Positions 18,084 to 26,964 of a stretch of DNA of 64,000 bases are shown one piece after another. The first letter of the stretch is position 1. Every line of letters begins with the position of its first letter. The stretch comes from Paenibacillus massiliensis subsp. panacisoli DSM 21345 (GTDB lineage Bacteria > Bacillota > Bacilli > Paenibacillales > Paenibacillaceae), in NCBI RefSeq assembly GCF_000426545.1, contig NZ_AUFO01000021.1:1-64000 (forward strand), written 5' to 3'. The position numbers and the translations under genes were made by a program. Below the pieces are notes generated by a model. The model was given only the letters and a program-made list of their open reading frames with translations. It was not told the DNA's origin and did not search any database.

Positions 18084-19667
18084 ATGACAGAGAAGAAGAC
18101 AGAAGCGAGTGTTGGTTGGAATTGGCATGATAGCTATGGCAAGCTGCCCGAGCTAATGTATACCAGACAGGCACCGACCCCAGTACGTGCCCCGGAGCTA
18201 TTCGTGCTGAACGAAAGCTATGCTGCTACCCTTGGTCTAGAGCCAGCTGCGCTCAGGAGCGAGGAAGCGGTTCGGACCTTGGCAGGTAACGAGGTGCCCG
18301 CTGGCACAGCTCCACTTGCTCAGGCCTACGCAGGGCATCAATTTGGTCATTTCAACAGACTAGGTGATGGGCGGGCGTTGCTGTTGGGGGAGCATAAGAC
18401 TCCTGCGGGGCAACAACTTGATATTCAGCTCAAAGGCTCGGGACGAACGCCATATTCCCGGGGAGGGGATGGTCGCGCCGCCTTGGGGCCGATGCTGCGG
18501 GAATATATTATTAGCGAAGCTATGCATGGACTAGGTATTCCGACCACCCGCAGTCTGGCTGTCGTGACCACCGGCGAGACGATTCTGCGTGAGCAGGGGC
18601 TGCCCGGTGCGGTCCTAACGCGAGTGGCAGCTAGTCATATCAGGGTCGGTACATTTCAATATGCTGCCGCCTGGGGTGGTGTGGAGGATCTGAGAGCACT
18701 GGCTGATTATACATGGCTGCGACACTATTCGAATGTGTTACCAGTAGAAGGTCAGTCCCGTTATCTCGCACTCTTGCGACAGGTGATCCAGCGGCAAGCG
18801 GCTCTGATTGCACAATGGCAGCTGGTCGGTTTTATCCACGGGGTTATGAACACGGATAATATGACCTTAAGCGGCGAAACGATTGATTATGGCCCATGTG
18901 CCTTCATGGATCAATTTGATCCTGCGACTGTATTCAGCTCCATTGATCAGCAAGGACGATATGCTTATGGTAATCAGCCGGATATTGCTCTCTGGAATCT
19001 GGCCAGGTTAGCTGAGGCGCTGCTGCCTTTGCTTCATGAGGATGAGGAAGAGGGAATCAGAATAGCCCAGGAGGCGTTGGCGGAGTTCCCGGACTTGTAT
19101 CAGGCGCACTGGCTGCGAGGTATGCGGGCCAAGCTGGGAATATTCGCTTCTCAAGAGGCTGTTGAGACAGCAGCTGAGAATGGGCAACAGACTGCTACCG
19201 GGAACGTCACTGGGCAGGATGAGCCGAAGCATGATGGACACGTCGATGATGAGCACAAGGAGGCGGATGAGCAGTTGATATTTGATCTGCTGCAGCTCAT
19301 GCAAGAGCACCACGCAGATTATACCAACACCTTCCGCGCATTAACACTGGAGCAGCCAGTAGAGGCTGCACTCGCTGAGGCAGCAGAATACGTGTCATGG
19401 TATGCACGCTGGCAGAGCAGACTTGCGATGCAGCAGCAGACACGTGAACAATCGCTTGAGCTCATGCGCTTCAGTAATCCTGCAGTCATTCCCCGTAATC
19501 ATCGCGTGGAGGAGGCGCTTGCGGCCGCGCTGAAGGGGGATCATGGTGTCATGGAACGACTGCTGGATGTGCTGTCGAAGCCATACGCCTATTCGACAGC
19601 GCAGGAGGAATATACCGCAGGGCCGCCTGATTCGATGTGCAATTATCGGACCTTCTGCGGCACGTGA
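18084..19667 (+). CDS. selO: Protein adenylyltransferase SelO (YdiU family)
   Basis: 527 residues; RBS AAGGAGG 6 nt before the ATG. SelO pseudokinase-fold landmarks are present: [71 protein letters not shown] and the terminal YRTFCGT. SelO transfers AMP to Ser/Thr/Tyr of target proteins and is linked to oxidative stress. A hydrophilic insert near residues 355-395 (rich in Glu, Gln, Asp, His) makes it longer than the minimal fold. The terminal cysteine seen in SelO (Sec in eukaryotes) is kept. A hypothetical gene follows 45 nt downstream. Confidence 0.95.
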   Translation: MTEKKTEASVGWNWHDSYGKLPELMYTRQAPTPVRAPELFVLNESYAATLGLEPAALRSEEAVRTLAGNEVPAGTAPLAQAYAGHQFGHFNRLGDGRALLLGEHKTPAGQQLDIQLKGSGRTPYSRGGDGRAALGPMLREYIISEAMHGLGIPTTRSLAVVTTGETILREQGLPGAVLTRVAASHIRVGTFQYAAAWGGVEDLRALADYTWLRHYSNVLPVEGQSRYLALLRQVIQRQAALIAQWQLVGFIHGVMNTDNMTLSGETIDYGPCAFMDQFDPATVFSSIDQQGRYAYGNQPDIALWNLARLAEALLPLLHEDEEEGIRIAQEALAEFPDLYQAHWLRGMRAKLGIFASQEAVETAAENGQQTATGNVTGQDEPKHDGHVDDEHKEADEQLIFDLLQLMQEHHADYTNTFRALTLEQPVEAALAEAAEYVSWYARWQSRLAMQQQTREQSLELMRFSNPAVIPRNHRVEEALAAALKGDHGVMERLLDVLSKPYAYSTAQEEYTAGPPDSMCNYRTFCGT

Positions 19668-19711
19668 CGTAGTGAGGGCGGTCAGGCTGTAGCAGACTTG
19701 GAGGGATGCAC

Positions 19712-20110
19712 ATGACTGGATCATCAGCGGCTGAACGGACTCACATCTGGCGATTCCGTTACCAAGGGCCACGTAATGGCATTGGTTATACGTTCTGCCC
19801 CTTGCGGGGAGGGTCAGCGGTAGAGAATGCTGAACAAATATTTATTTATGATGAGGATTTTATTGAACCCATTCAGATCATTAAGCGGCAATACCCGCTG
19901 GATGAAGAGTATGCGGGGGAAGGCTATGAAGCTTTTGATGCTTGCTGGGATAATCCGATTCCGGCAGATGTCTGGTTTCGCATTTTTGAGGAGCTGGAAG
20001 CCCTTTATCCCGATGATCCCGAAGCCCAGAGCTTCATGCGTACCTTTATAGAGTGGGCTAGGGCAGCACTGCAGCATGCGGATGGAATCGAAATTGTTGG
20101 GAATTTATAA
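19712..20110 (+). CDS. 132-residue hypothetical cytoplasmic protein
   Basis: Start at the ATG 6 nt after GGAGGG. The sequence is acidic and Trp/Tyr rich (THIWRFRYQGP, CWDNPIPADVWFRIFEELEAL) with no signal peptide. No family recognised. It is 45 nt downstream of selO on the same strand, so probably cotranscribed, and it ends in a hairpin. Confidence 0.65.
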   Translation: MTGSSAAERTHIWRFRYQGPRNGIGYTFCPLRGGSAVENAEQIFIYDEDFIEPIQIIKRQYPLDEEYAGEGYEAFDACWDNPIPADVWFRIFEELEALYPDDPEAQSFMRTFIEWARAALQHADGIEIVGNL

Positions 20111-20149
20111 TCCAAGCTTGAAGAGGAGTGTATCTCTTTCAAACTTGGA
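20111..20149 (+). terminator. Hairpin after the selO unit
   Basis: TCCAAGCTTGAA (20111-20122) pairs with TTCAAACTTGGA (20138-20149) with one mismatch, directly after the stop codon. There is no strong T run. Confidence 0.5.
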
Positions 20150-20159
20150 ATACTTATAA

Positions 20160-20196
20160 TAAAACCGTTTACATTCCTGAGAGGGTGTGCTATATT
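20160..20196 (+). promoter_or_regulatory. Sigma-A promoter overlapped by a cre-like site
   Basis: TTTACA (20168-20173), 17-base spacer, TATATT (20191-20196) is a near-consensus promoter. The -35 overlaps TAAAACCGTTTACA (20160-20173), one mismatch from the catabolite-responsive element consensus when read on the other strand. Transcription would start just upstream of the RAT element, so CcpA repression and antitermination probably act in series. Confidence 0.7.
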
Positions 20197-20206
20197 GTCC
20201 ACTAAA

Positions 20207-20287
20207 GGATTGTAACTGTGTATGCAGGCAAAACCTGAGAATAAGCTTGTCCACTTAAGTGGCAGCTTTATTTTCAGGTTTTTTTGT
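20207..20287 (+). promoter_or_regulatory. RAT antiterminator element overlapping an intrinsic terminator
   Basis: GGATTGTAACTG (20207-20218) and GCAGGCAAAACC (20224-20235) form the two arms of a ribonucleic antiterminator for BglG/LicT/SacY proteins. AAACCTGA at its 3' end is complementary to TCAGGTTT at 20274-20281, the closing arm of a long hairpin (20231-20281) followed by seven T residues. The two structures are mutually exclusive, the hallmark of PTS-controlled antitermination. The regulated gene starts at 20362. Confidence 0.85.
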
Positions 20288-20361
20288 CTTCATGCAACAA
20301 TGAAGGAATACATGGAAATAATCCTTATAGCATCCAGAATCGAAGAAAAGGGGTAGAGCGA

Positions 20362-21969
20362 ATGAGGAAGAATACATGGTGGAATATGCTGGCTGTTAGT
20401 ACAGTCCTGACAGTTGGCTTGAGTGCCTGTGCAGGTACACCGGGGCAGGCGAATCAGCAGGTACCGCAGCCGCCACAGCAGGAGACGACGCAGCAGCAAT
20501 CTCAGAAAGCGAGAACAGTCATTACGACAGATGGTGAAGTCGATGATATGAACTCGGTGATTCGCTTTTTGTTATATTCCAATGAGATGGACCTAGCTGG
20601 AATCGTGCTGACTAGCTCGGTGTACCACTATGCGGGAGACAAGGAGGCAGGCATTGAGCCGTTCCGCTGGACAGGAACAAAGTGGCTGTATGATATGCTC
20701 GATGCTTACGGGGAAATCTATCCGAATCTGTCCAAGCATACAGACGGCTACCCTGAGCCAGAGACGCTCAAGAGTATGACAAAAATCGGCAATATCTCCG
20801 ACAAAGGCGAAATGACCAAGGAGACGGAGGGCTCTGAGTTCCTGAAGGAGCTGTTCCTGGACGATGACTCCAGAGATCTGTACGTTCAGACTTGGGGAGG
20901 TACGAATACTACGGCTAGAGCACTGAAATCCATCGAAGAGAAGTACAAGGATACTCCAGAGTGGGATCAGATTAGACAAAAGGTCAGCAATAAAGTAGTC
21001 CTCTACATTATTCTCGATCAGGACGACAGTTACAATGAATACATTGCCAAGAACTGGCCGGATATTCGCATTATCAATGACCAGTCCAACTTCTGGCACT
21101 TCGCTTATGCGTGGAAACTTCATCCCGATGAAGTGAACAGCAAGCTGCAGGGAGACTGGATGTTCCCGAATATCAAAGATGGACACGGCAAGCTACTGGG
21201 TATGTATGCCTTGATGGGTGATGGCAACATCATTGAAGGCGAGCTTGATGAGGAGCAGCGCGGAGCAGAGGCCTATCTTAAGAATAATCCAGAGTACAAG
21301 CGTTATGATTTCATTTCCGAGGGTGATTCTCCTTCCTTCTTCTATTTGATTGACAACGGGCTGCGCAGCATGGAAGATCCAAGCTACGGAGGCTGGGGAG
21401 GACGCTTTGGTACAGTGAGCGATAAGCTGTATAGAAATAACGTATTGGATTACGATATCTATACGAAGAAATATGAAGCAGAGTATTCGCTGATGCGCTG
21501 GTTCGATGATATTCAGAATGATTTTGCGGCTCGTGCCGATTGGGCGATTACACCCGAGTATGAGAATGCCAACCATAATCCGAAGCTGACTATTAAGGAA
21601 GGACTGGATCTTACGGCAGCACCGGGTGAGAAGGTTACTTTGACGGCTGAGGGCAGTGATCCGGATGGCGATACATTGACATACAAATGGTGGAGATATT
21701 TCGAGGCGGACACCTATCAGGATAGCGAGGTGACGACGAAGGCTGAGCCTGTGGTGATGGGCGGCTTGCAATTAAGCCTAGCTCGTGAGCTTAGTCCTGG
21801 TGAGAAGACGGATACGATTGCGCTGGAAGGCAGCGATACGCAGAAAGTAAGCTTTACCGTCCCTGCCAATGCCAAGTCGGGTGATACCATTCATATCATT
21901 GCAGAGGTCCAAGATAACGGGGAGCATCCGTTGAAGCACTATCAGCGTGTGATTATCACCGTAAAATAA
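20362..21969 (+). CDS. Lipoprotein with DUF1593/Sde182 nucleoside-hydrolase-like and Ig-like domains
   Basis: 535 residues from the ATG preceded by AAAAGGGG. Lipobox LSAC at Cys~23 after a hydrophobic segment, then a Pro/Gln-rich spacer. Residues ~48-345 form an inosine-uridine-hydrolase-like fold (TTDGEVDDMNSVIRFLLYSN carries the Asp cluster; YVQTWGGTNTTARAL). The C-terminal ~110 residues are an Ig-like Sde182 C domain (DPDGDTLTYKWWRYFEADTY). Family members occur with polysaccharide-degradation genes, probably as glycan hydrolases. Control by a cre-like site and a RAT leader supports a carbohydrate role. Substrate unknown. Confidence 0.82.
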   Translation: MRKNTWWNMLAVSTVLTVGLSACAGTPGQANQQVPQPPQQETTQQQSQKARTVITTDGEVDDMNSVIRFLLYSNEMDLAGIVLTSSVYHYAGDKEAGIEPFRWTGTKWLYDMLDAYGEIYPNLSKHTDGYPEPETLKSMTKIGNISDKGEMTKETEGSEFLKELFLDDDSRDLYVQTWGGTNTTARALKSIEEKYKDTPEWDQIRQKVSNKVVLYIILDQDDSYNEYIAKNWPDIRIINDQSNFWHFAYAWKLHPDEVNSKLQGDWMFPNIKDGHGKLLGMYALMGDGNIIEGELDEEQRGAEAYLKNNPEYKRYDFISEGDSPSFFYLIDNGLRSMEDPSYGGWGGRFGTVSDKLYRNNVLDYDIYTKKYEAEYSLMRWFDDIQNDFAARADWAITPEYENANHNPKLTIKEGLDLTAAPGEKVTLTAEGSDPDGDTLTYKWWRYFEADTYQDSEVTTKAEPVVMGGLQLSLARELSPGEKTDTIALEGSDTQKVSFTVPANAKSGDTIHIIAEVQDNGEHPLKHYQRVIITVK

Positions 21970-22108
21970 AATCGAATATTAGCACATTCACCGTATTTTG
22001 ACATCTCCCTGACACAAACATTTGCTACAATCTGCTCATGTCCTAAAATTTGATATCTCAATATCATAATATACCAAGGATGAGGAGATTACGTGAAGGG
22101 GAGATTCC

Positions 22109-22810
22109 ATGAAAAACAATAAAAAGTGGATTATAGGCATTGGGGCAGTCGTCATTATCGGTGGAGGTATCATCGGTTATAACGTCATGAACCAATCGCT
22201 GGGCAACAATGTAGAGATTCAATCCGTAGTTCCGGCTCAATCGCAGCCGACATCAACGGAAGCAGCTTCGGGAAGCACAGCAGTACAAGCTGACCAGATC
22301 AATGGGGACTGGAACATTGCCGAGGGCTCCAAGGTGTACTGGTCAGTAACGACTTCTCGGGAGACTGTTAACTTCGAGGATGCTGCGGTTACAGGAAAGT
22401 GGACGTTGAACGTGAATGATCCTTCTGTCAGCACTGGAGAGGGCGTCGTAGATCTGAGCGTACTCAGCTCTGGTAATGAGCAGCGGGACGAGCATGTGAA
22501 GGCGGCGGACCTTCTGGATATCAGCCAATATCCTGAAGCGACCTTCAAGGCAACCTCCTTCTCGGAGCTACCACAAGAGTGGACTGAAGGTACTGCGGTA
22601 CCATTCGAAATGAATGGCGTACTGACAGTGAAGGGCGTGGATAAGGACGTCGTGTTCCAAAGTCAGGCCGTGTACAATGAAGGAAAGCTGATGCTGTCTG
22701 GTACAACAAAGGTGACGTTCTCCGACTTCGGGCTGACGAATCCTCATAATGTTGTGCTTGAGACCGAGAATGAATTCACGGTTCAGCTTGAGCTTATCCT
22801 TGCAAAATAA
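22109..22810 (+). CDS. YceI-like domain protein, membrane anchored
   Basis: 233 residues. N-terminal uncleaved-looking helix (WIIGIGAVVIIGGGIIGY), a Ser/Thr/Gln-rich stalk, then a YceI beta-barrel (residues ~65-233): GKWTLNVNDPSVSTGEG, LSSGNEQRDEHVK, LDISQYPEATFKAT, GVLTVKGVDKDV and the final TVQLELILAK. YceI proteins are lipocalin-like carriers of isoprenoid or fatty lipids; here it would sit outside the membrane. RBS AAGGGGAG. TTGACA with an extended -10 (TGCTACAAT) lies upstream at suboptimal spacing. Confidence 0.88.
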   Translation: MKNNKKWIIGIGAVVIIGGGIIGYNVMNQSLGNNVEIQSVVPAQSQPTSTEAASGSTAVQADQINGDWNIAEGSKVYWSVTTSRETVNFEDAAVTGKWTLNVNDPSVSTGEGVVDLSVLSSGNEQRDEHVKAADLLDISQYPEATFKATSFSELPQEWTEGTAVPFEMNGVLTVKGVDKDVVFQSQAVYNEGKLMLSGTTKVTFSDFGLTNPHNVVLETENEFTVQLELILAK

Positions 22811-22819
22811 TGCGTAGGT

Positions 22820-22865
22820 AGAGGGGATGACCTTCCATACAGGAGGGGCATTCCCTCTTTTGTGG
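22820..22865 (+). terminator. Intrinsic terminator after the YceI gene
   Basis: AGAGGGGATG pairs with CATTCCCTCT (one G-T pair) and is followed by TTTT. The remaining 22866-23080 holds nothing I recognise. Confidence 0.7.
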
Positions 22866-23081
22866 TATGATCAGACATTCGTAGGTCAGTGAATTAGTGA
22901 AATCAGTGATTGTGTAAATTATCATTGATAAAATGGAAAATTAAAGCGATAAATCAACCTATAATTTACTGTATCAAGTAAGGGGAAAGCATCTGAGCAG
23001 CAGGGGAGAATAGCGTTAGTAAGCCAGTAGAATGGTCCTAAAGACGAATACGAGTCTCTCTGTAGAGCTTGTATATTTATG

Positions 23082-23111
23082 ATTGCAAACGTTTTATTAA
23101 TATGTTAACAT
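23082..23111 (+). promoter_or_regulatory. Promoter overlapped by a cre-like site
   Basis: TTGCAA (23083-23088), 17-base spacer, TAACAT (23106-23111). The -35 overlaps TTGCAAACGTTTTAT, one mismatch from the degenerate cre consensus WTGNAANCGNWNNCW. This mirrors the arrangement upstream of the 20362 gene. Confidence 0.65.
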
Positions 23112-23124
23112 GAAATTAATAAAA

Positions 23125-23155
23125 GGATTGTAACCGCTTAATAGCGGGCAAAACC
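23125..23155 (+). promoter_or_regulatory. First RAT antiterminator element of a tandem pair
   Basis: GGATTGTAACCGC, a loop TTAATA, then GCGGGCAAAACC: both RAT arms with a perfect central stem (CCGC/GCGG). It lies 14 nt after the -10. No clear terminator overlaps it; the next 70 bases are AT-rich. Confidence 0.75.
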
Positions 23156-23228
23156 CTGTATGAATGAACTGAATAAGACTTATTTTAACTGTATATATTT
23201 ACAATATATGTGTTATTAATTTCGATCA

Positions 23229-23321
23229 GGATTGTTACGTTTATGGCAAAACCTGAATTGAGCTGAAGATCTGTAGCATTGATGTGATGGCTATAGAAGT
23301 TCACTTAATTCAGGTTTTTTT
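23229..23321 (+). promoter_or_regulatory. Second RAT element with overlapping terminator
   Basis: GGATTGTTACG and GGCAAAACC (23229-23253) form a shorter RAT. AACCTGAATTGAG (23250-23262) pairs with CTTAATTCAGGTT (one G-T pair, ending at 23315), closing a branched terminator hairpin followed by T7. Antiterminator and terminator share AACCTG, so an activated BglG/LicT-type protein would permit read-through into the esterase gene. Confidence 0.8.
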
Positions 23322-23362
23322 ATATACTCACACAAATAATTGCAGCGAGGGGAAATTACTTG

Positions 23363-25132
23363 ATGAAGAGCAAGAAGACAAGAGCTTTATTGAAACGTAC
23401 AGCGGTAGTGGCTACTGTATTTGGTCTGGTGGCAGGAACAATCCCGGCAAATAGCGGCTTGACTGCCGTAACTAATGCAGCGGATGCAGGTGTGTACAAG
23501 CTCCAGAATGCAGGCTTCCAAAATAATACGCTCCAGCAGACCAAGTATGGTCTGATTGAAGGGGTTACCAATGATGTATATAGCACAATGGGATGGCTCG
23601 GAGTACCGTATGCTGCTCCTCCAGTAGGCGAGCTGCGCTGGAAAGCACCACGTGAGCCAGAAGCATGGACTGGCATTCGTGCAGCCAAGACGTTTGCTTC
23701 GAACAGTCTGCAGCTCTCCGGTCAGAAAACAGTTGGCAGCGAGGATTCCCTCTACCTGAACATCTGGCGCCCAGATACAAAGGAGACGAACCTGCCAGTT
23801 ATGGTATTCTTCCATGGCGGTGCGAATATGACTGGCTCCGGTAAGGATTTCCAAGGGGAGAAGCTGGCTCGCAGCACCAACAGCATCATTATTACCGTGA
23901 ACTACAGATTGGGAGCCCTGGGCTTCTTCAAGAATAGCCAACTCGCTACGGATAATGCTCTGGATGACTCTGGCAACTACGGCTTACTCGATATGTTCCG
24001 CGCATTGGAGTGGGTGCAGGACAACATTGAAGGATTCGGCGGTAACAAGAACAATGTCACATTGGCTGGACAATCTGCCGGAGCACGTGATGTACTGGCG
24101 GCGCTGATTTCTCCGCTGGGTAAAGGTCTGTACCACAAGGCTATCGCGTTCAGTGGCGGTCTGACTACAGCAGCTCCAGAAGATGGAGAGCGCAAATCCA
24201 AGGAAGTACTCGCACAGCTGGCTCTTGAGGATGGCAAAGCGAACTCCTTAGACAATGCCAAGGCATGGATCAGCAAGTTGTCCTCCAGCCAAATGGATGC
24301 GTACGTTCGCTCCCTCTCAGCTGATCGTCTTGTCAAAGCTTTCGGGAGCACAGCGATTCGTATGGAGCCGTTCCCGCATTTGTTCCGTGATGGTACAGTA
24401 ATTCCAAAGGAAGGCTTTGATGCTCTGGATCAAGGTAATTATAATAAGGTCCCTGTATTGCTCGGCAGTCTGGAAACGGAATTCTCCGGATTTGCCTTTG
24501 GTGATCCGAACTTCGCTCCTTCGATTAATGATGGAACATTGTTTACGGATTCAACTAAGGGAGCGCAATACGCAGCTGCTCTTAAGTATGGTAGCGAGAT
24601 GTATGCTGGCTTCAACGCCGAGCGTGTAGCAGAGCGTCTGACGGCTGTAGAAGGCCAACCTTCTGTATATGCATATCGCTTCGCATGGGGAGCCAAAGAG
24701 GGCCTGATCTCTGACCGTCTCCATACGCTGCTGGGTGCTCCGCACGGTGCTGATCTGGACTTCTACACGGGTCGCGCTGACGGGATTGCGTCCTACTTCC
24801 CACAAGGATACTTCACTGAGGACAATCTCCAAGGACGTCTGGAGCTGTCGACTGTGATGAACTCCTACTTGAAGCAGTTCCTGTACACAGGTAATCCGGG
24901 AACAGGCGCTACTGGTGATCTTGAGGCATGGACACCATGGACTGCCGAGGATGGCAAGGAACGCATCATGAAATTCGACGGTGACAAAGAACAAGCGATC
25001 TTCGGCATGTCAGAGGATTATAATGGTGATAAGGAAGCTGTACTGGAGAAAATGAAGAAGGAGCTTCCAGAGGATACCTACAAGCTGTTGACAGAAGATG
25101 TACTGAAGGGACGTTTCTTCTGGGATTATTAA
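23363..25132 (+). CDS. pnbA: Secreted type-B carboxylesterase (para-nitrobenzyl esterase family)
   Basis: 589 residues from the ATG at 23363 (RBS GAGGGG; a TTG codon precedes it in frame). Signal peptide of about 40 residues ending near TNAADA. Carboxylesterase B blocks: EDSLYLNIWRP, oxyanion FFHGGANMTGSG, nucleophile elbow LAGQSAGARDVLAA (Ser), acid within ETEFSGF and catalytic His in APHGADLDF. The usual family length is about 500, so the extra residues are mainly the export signal and tail. Its leader holds two RATs and a cre-like site, unusual for an esterase; deacylation of plant polysaccharide esters is a plausible role. The gene symbol follows the family name and is tentative. Confidence 0.88.
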   Translation: MKSKKTRALLKRTAVVATVFGLVAGTIPANSGLTAVTNAADAGVYKLQNAGFQNNTLQQTKYGLIEGVTNDVYSTMGWLGVPYAAPPVGELRWKAPREPEAWTGIRAAKTFASNSLQLSGQKTVGSEDSLYLNIWRPDTKETNLPVMVFFHGGANMTGSGKDFQGEKLARSTNSIIITVNYRLGALGFFKNSQLATDNALDDSGNYGLLDMFRALEWVQDNIEGFGGNKNNVTLAGQSAGARDVLAALISPLGKGLYHKAIAFSGGLTTAAPEDGERKSKEVLAQLALEDGKANSLDNAKAWISKLSSSQMDAYVRSLSADRLVKAFGSTAIRMEPFPHLFRDGTVIPKEGFDALDQGNYNKVPVLLGSLETEFSGFAFGDPNFAPSINDGTLFTDSTKGAQYAAALKYGSEMYAGFNAERVAERLTAVEGQPSVYAYRFAWGAKEGLISDRLHTLLGAPHGADLDFYTGRADGIASYFPQGYFTEDNLQGRLELSTVMNSYLKQFLYTGNPGTGATGDLEAWTPWTAEDGKERIMKFDGDKEQAIFGMSEDYNGDKEAVLEKMKKELPEDTYKLLTEDVLKGRFFWDY

Positions 25133-25187
25133 TTCAGCTGAAGCAACAGCGTAGCCTACAGCTGAGACGAACCGAATAGCTTATTAC

Positions 25188-25227
25188 AAAAAACGACATT
25201 CTCTTTATAGAGAGTGTCGTTTTTTGT
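25188..25227 (+). terminator. Strong intrinsic terminator after the esterase gene
   Basis: AAAAACGACA...TCTCT pairs with AGAG...TGTCGTTTTTT around loop TTATA; six T residues follow. It also isolates the spike/effector island that starts at 25334. Confidence 0.9.
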
Positions 25228-25333
25228 GTATAGCGGAGCCTTTCATGAATATGCATAAACCGTCATAAAAATGGGCTTATCCTATCATTGTAGGATTTTT
25301 CGTTTCCTATATACTAGGAAAAAAGGGGGATTT

Positions 25334-25960
25334 ATGAATAGAGCAGAAGCCATGTATCATTTCCGAGAGCATTACATAGATGTACATAAGAAGGACTATA
25401 TTCATAAATTGGAAGAGGAACATCGTAACCAGTTTCATGTCAGATCTGCTGAATTTGTCGAAGCATTTCGGCGCATATGCAAGCTGGCCAAGACTGAACA
25501 AGATCAGGGAGTCAAGGGAGCGATCGCTTATATCACCTTTTCCATGAGACGAACCTATCTGATGCATCGGCAATATGATTATGTGGTGCAGGCATTTGAC
25601 CGGAATTGGTTCTTTGATACCAAGCCGTGTGAGGAGCGTTATGATGCCGGGTGGGTGTGGACCTGCTGGCACGAGCTTGGTGAGCAGCTAGAATCCCGGC
25701 GCAAATTATACATGGATCGCCTTCTCCAACCGGAGGTGGAGCAGGTTCATTGGGCCTGTATTCCGGATTTTCATGAATATGTGGTGCGATTAGGAGCGGA
25801 ATGTATAGGAGAGGCTGTGAAGCTTCCAGAATTCGCTGAGCTGGAGCTGGAAGAGGGACTTGAGATTAGAATTGGCGAGTACAAAGGGATCAGCAAGGTG
25901 ATCTACTCCATCCCCGAAGAACCTTTTCAGGAGGAAGAAGAACTGATGGGCTGGATCTAA
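25334..25960 (+). CDS. Unknown first protein of the spike/effector island
   Basis: 208 residues from the ATG preceded by AGGGGG (an upstream in-frame start at 25271 lacks an RBS). Cytoplasmic, charged, Trp/Tyr rich (NWFFDTKPCEERYDAGWVWT, CWHELGEQLESRRKLYMDRL). No family recognised. It starts a unidirectional run with short gaps (29, 23, 28 nt to the next genes), so it is probably cotranscribed with the DUF4280 and VgrG genes and may be a chaperone or loading factor. Confidence 0.7.
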   Translation: MNRAEAMYHFREHYIDVHKKDYIHKLEEEHRNQFHVRSAEFVEAFRRICKLAKTEQDQGVKGAIAYITFSMRRTYLMHRQYDYVVQAFDRNWFFDTKPCEERYDAGWVWTCWHELGEQLESRRKLYMDRLLQPEVEQVHWACIPDFHEYVVRLGAECIGEAVKLPEFAELELEEGLEIRIGEYKGISKVIYSIPEEPFQEEEELMGWI

Positions 25961-25989
25961 AAGGCTGACAGACAGGTGGAGTTCATGAG

Positions 25990-26535
25990 ATGGAGATAGA
26001 GTACTATCGTGTAATACAGGATGATCGGTTCACGGATTATGCCCATCCACTCAATCTGACCAAGGAACAACTGCTGAGGCAAATAGCGATAGCTCAGGAG
26101 CAGGATATATCCTCCCTCCAGTTTTATGTTAATGGACAGGCTATTTTTCTGGATTGGCTGGATGATCCATTTTACATGTTATCGGATGAGCTGAAGGGTA
26201 TCTGGGAACAGTATCAGCCCGGCTTGGCCTGGCGGCAAGTAATTCTTGCTGACCAGCACACCAGGACACAGCGGTTATGTTGGCTTATGGCCTCCACGGA
26301 GGTTATTAATGCGTTGTCCCCGCTTAGTGAGTGGAATAGAGATGGAACGTTGAAAAAAATGGTACTGGATGAAAGAAAGCTTCGTGGTCATAAGGTATGC
26401 AGGGTTCAAGGGGCCGGGGCTCCTGAGGTTGTTGTAGATCTGGATGTGGCAGAATGCATGCTTCGATTCCCAATGAAGGGGATACAGTTGCAGCGGCTTC
26501 AGATCGAGCGGGATGTCTTGGCTGGCAAGGATTAA
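25990..26535 (+). CDS. Imm11/DUF1629-like accessory protein
   Basis: 181 residues, RBS GGTGGAG. Cytoplasmic. The order of blocks (FYMLSDELKGIWEQYQPG, LCWLMASTEVINALSP, LKKMVLDERKLRGHKVCRV, AECMLRFPMKGIQLQRL) resembles the Imm11/DUF1629 family, which is often found next to spike and PAAR-like genes, but the match is from memory and weak. Could be an immunity protein or an adaptor for effector loading. Sits between the first island gene and the PAAR-like gene. Confidence 0.6.
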   Translation: MEIEYYRVIQDDRFTDYAHPLNLTKEQLLRQIAIAQEQDISSLQFYVNGQAIFLDWLDDPFYMLSDELKGIWEQYQPGLAWRQVILADQHTRTQRLCWLMASTEVINALSPLSEWNRDGTLKKMVLDERKLRGHKVCRVQGAGAPEVVVDLDVAECMLRFPMKGIQLQRLQIERDVLAGKD

Positions 26536-26558
26536 TATAGCAAGGATGTGTATGGGAG

Positions 26559-26936
26559 ATGAGTGATAGTTATATCGTAGATGGAGCTTCAGTCCGTTGC
26601 AGCTATGGGAGCGCAACAGGTGTATTTCGAGCCGGAGCAGGACGGCAGGTATTCATTCACTCCAGAGCGCAGGGAAGTATTCGAGATTGTGAGCCTGGAA
26701 TGCACATCCCTGCATTCGGCATGTGCAGCAGCAAGCATAATCCAGATGTGATTGCTGCCAGTCAGGGGCAGTTGGATCGCCTGATACCGCAGCCCTGCCG
26801 ACCATCGGTCTCGATGGCTTGGTTGAATGGGAAGAACAACGTTATGGTGGATCATTCTCCAGCGCTACTGAGCTGCTCTACGAATATGTGCATGTGGTGT
26901 GGGATTATTTCATTTGATACAGATGGTCAGGAATGA
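26559..26936 (+). CDS. PAAR-like spike-tip protein, DUF4280 family
   Basis: 125 residues, typical DUF4280 length. Motifs: YIVDGASVRCSYGS at the N-terminus, MHIPAFGMCSSKHNP in the middle, LNGKNNVMVDHSPALLSC and a C-terminal CMWCG. The paired Cys and the Gly/Asn turns fit a small metal-stabilised cone that caps a VgrG trimer, as PAAR proteins do in contractile injection systems. It is immediately upstream of the first VgrG-like gene (28 nt), the usual order for tip and spike. Confidence 0.85.
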   Translation: MSDSYIVDGASVRCSYGSATGVFRAGAGRQVFIHSRAQGSIRDCEPGMHIPAFGMCSSKHNPDVIAASQGQLDRLIPQPCRPSVSMAWLNGKNNVMVDHSPALLSCSTNMCMWCGIISFDTDGQE

Positions 26937-26964
26937 ACTACTCGGATGGAAAGGGTGAGGGCTA

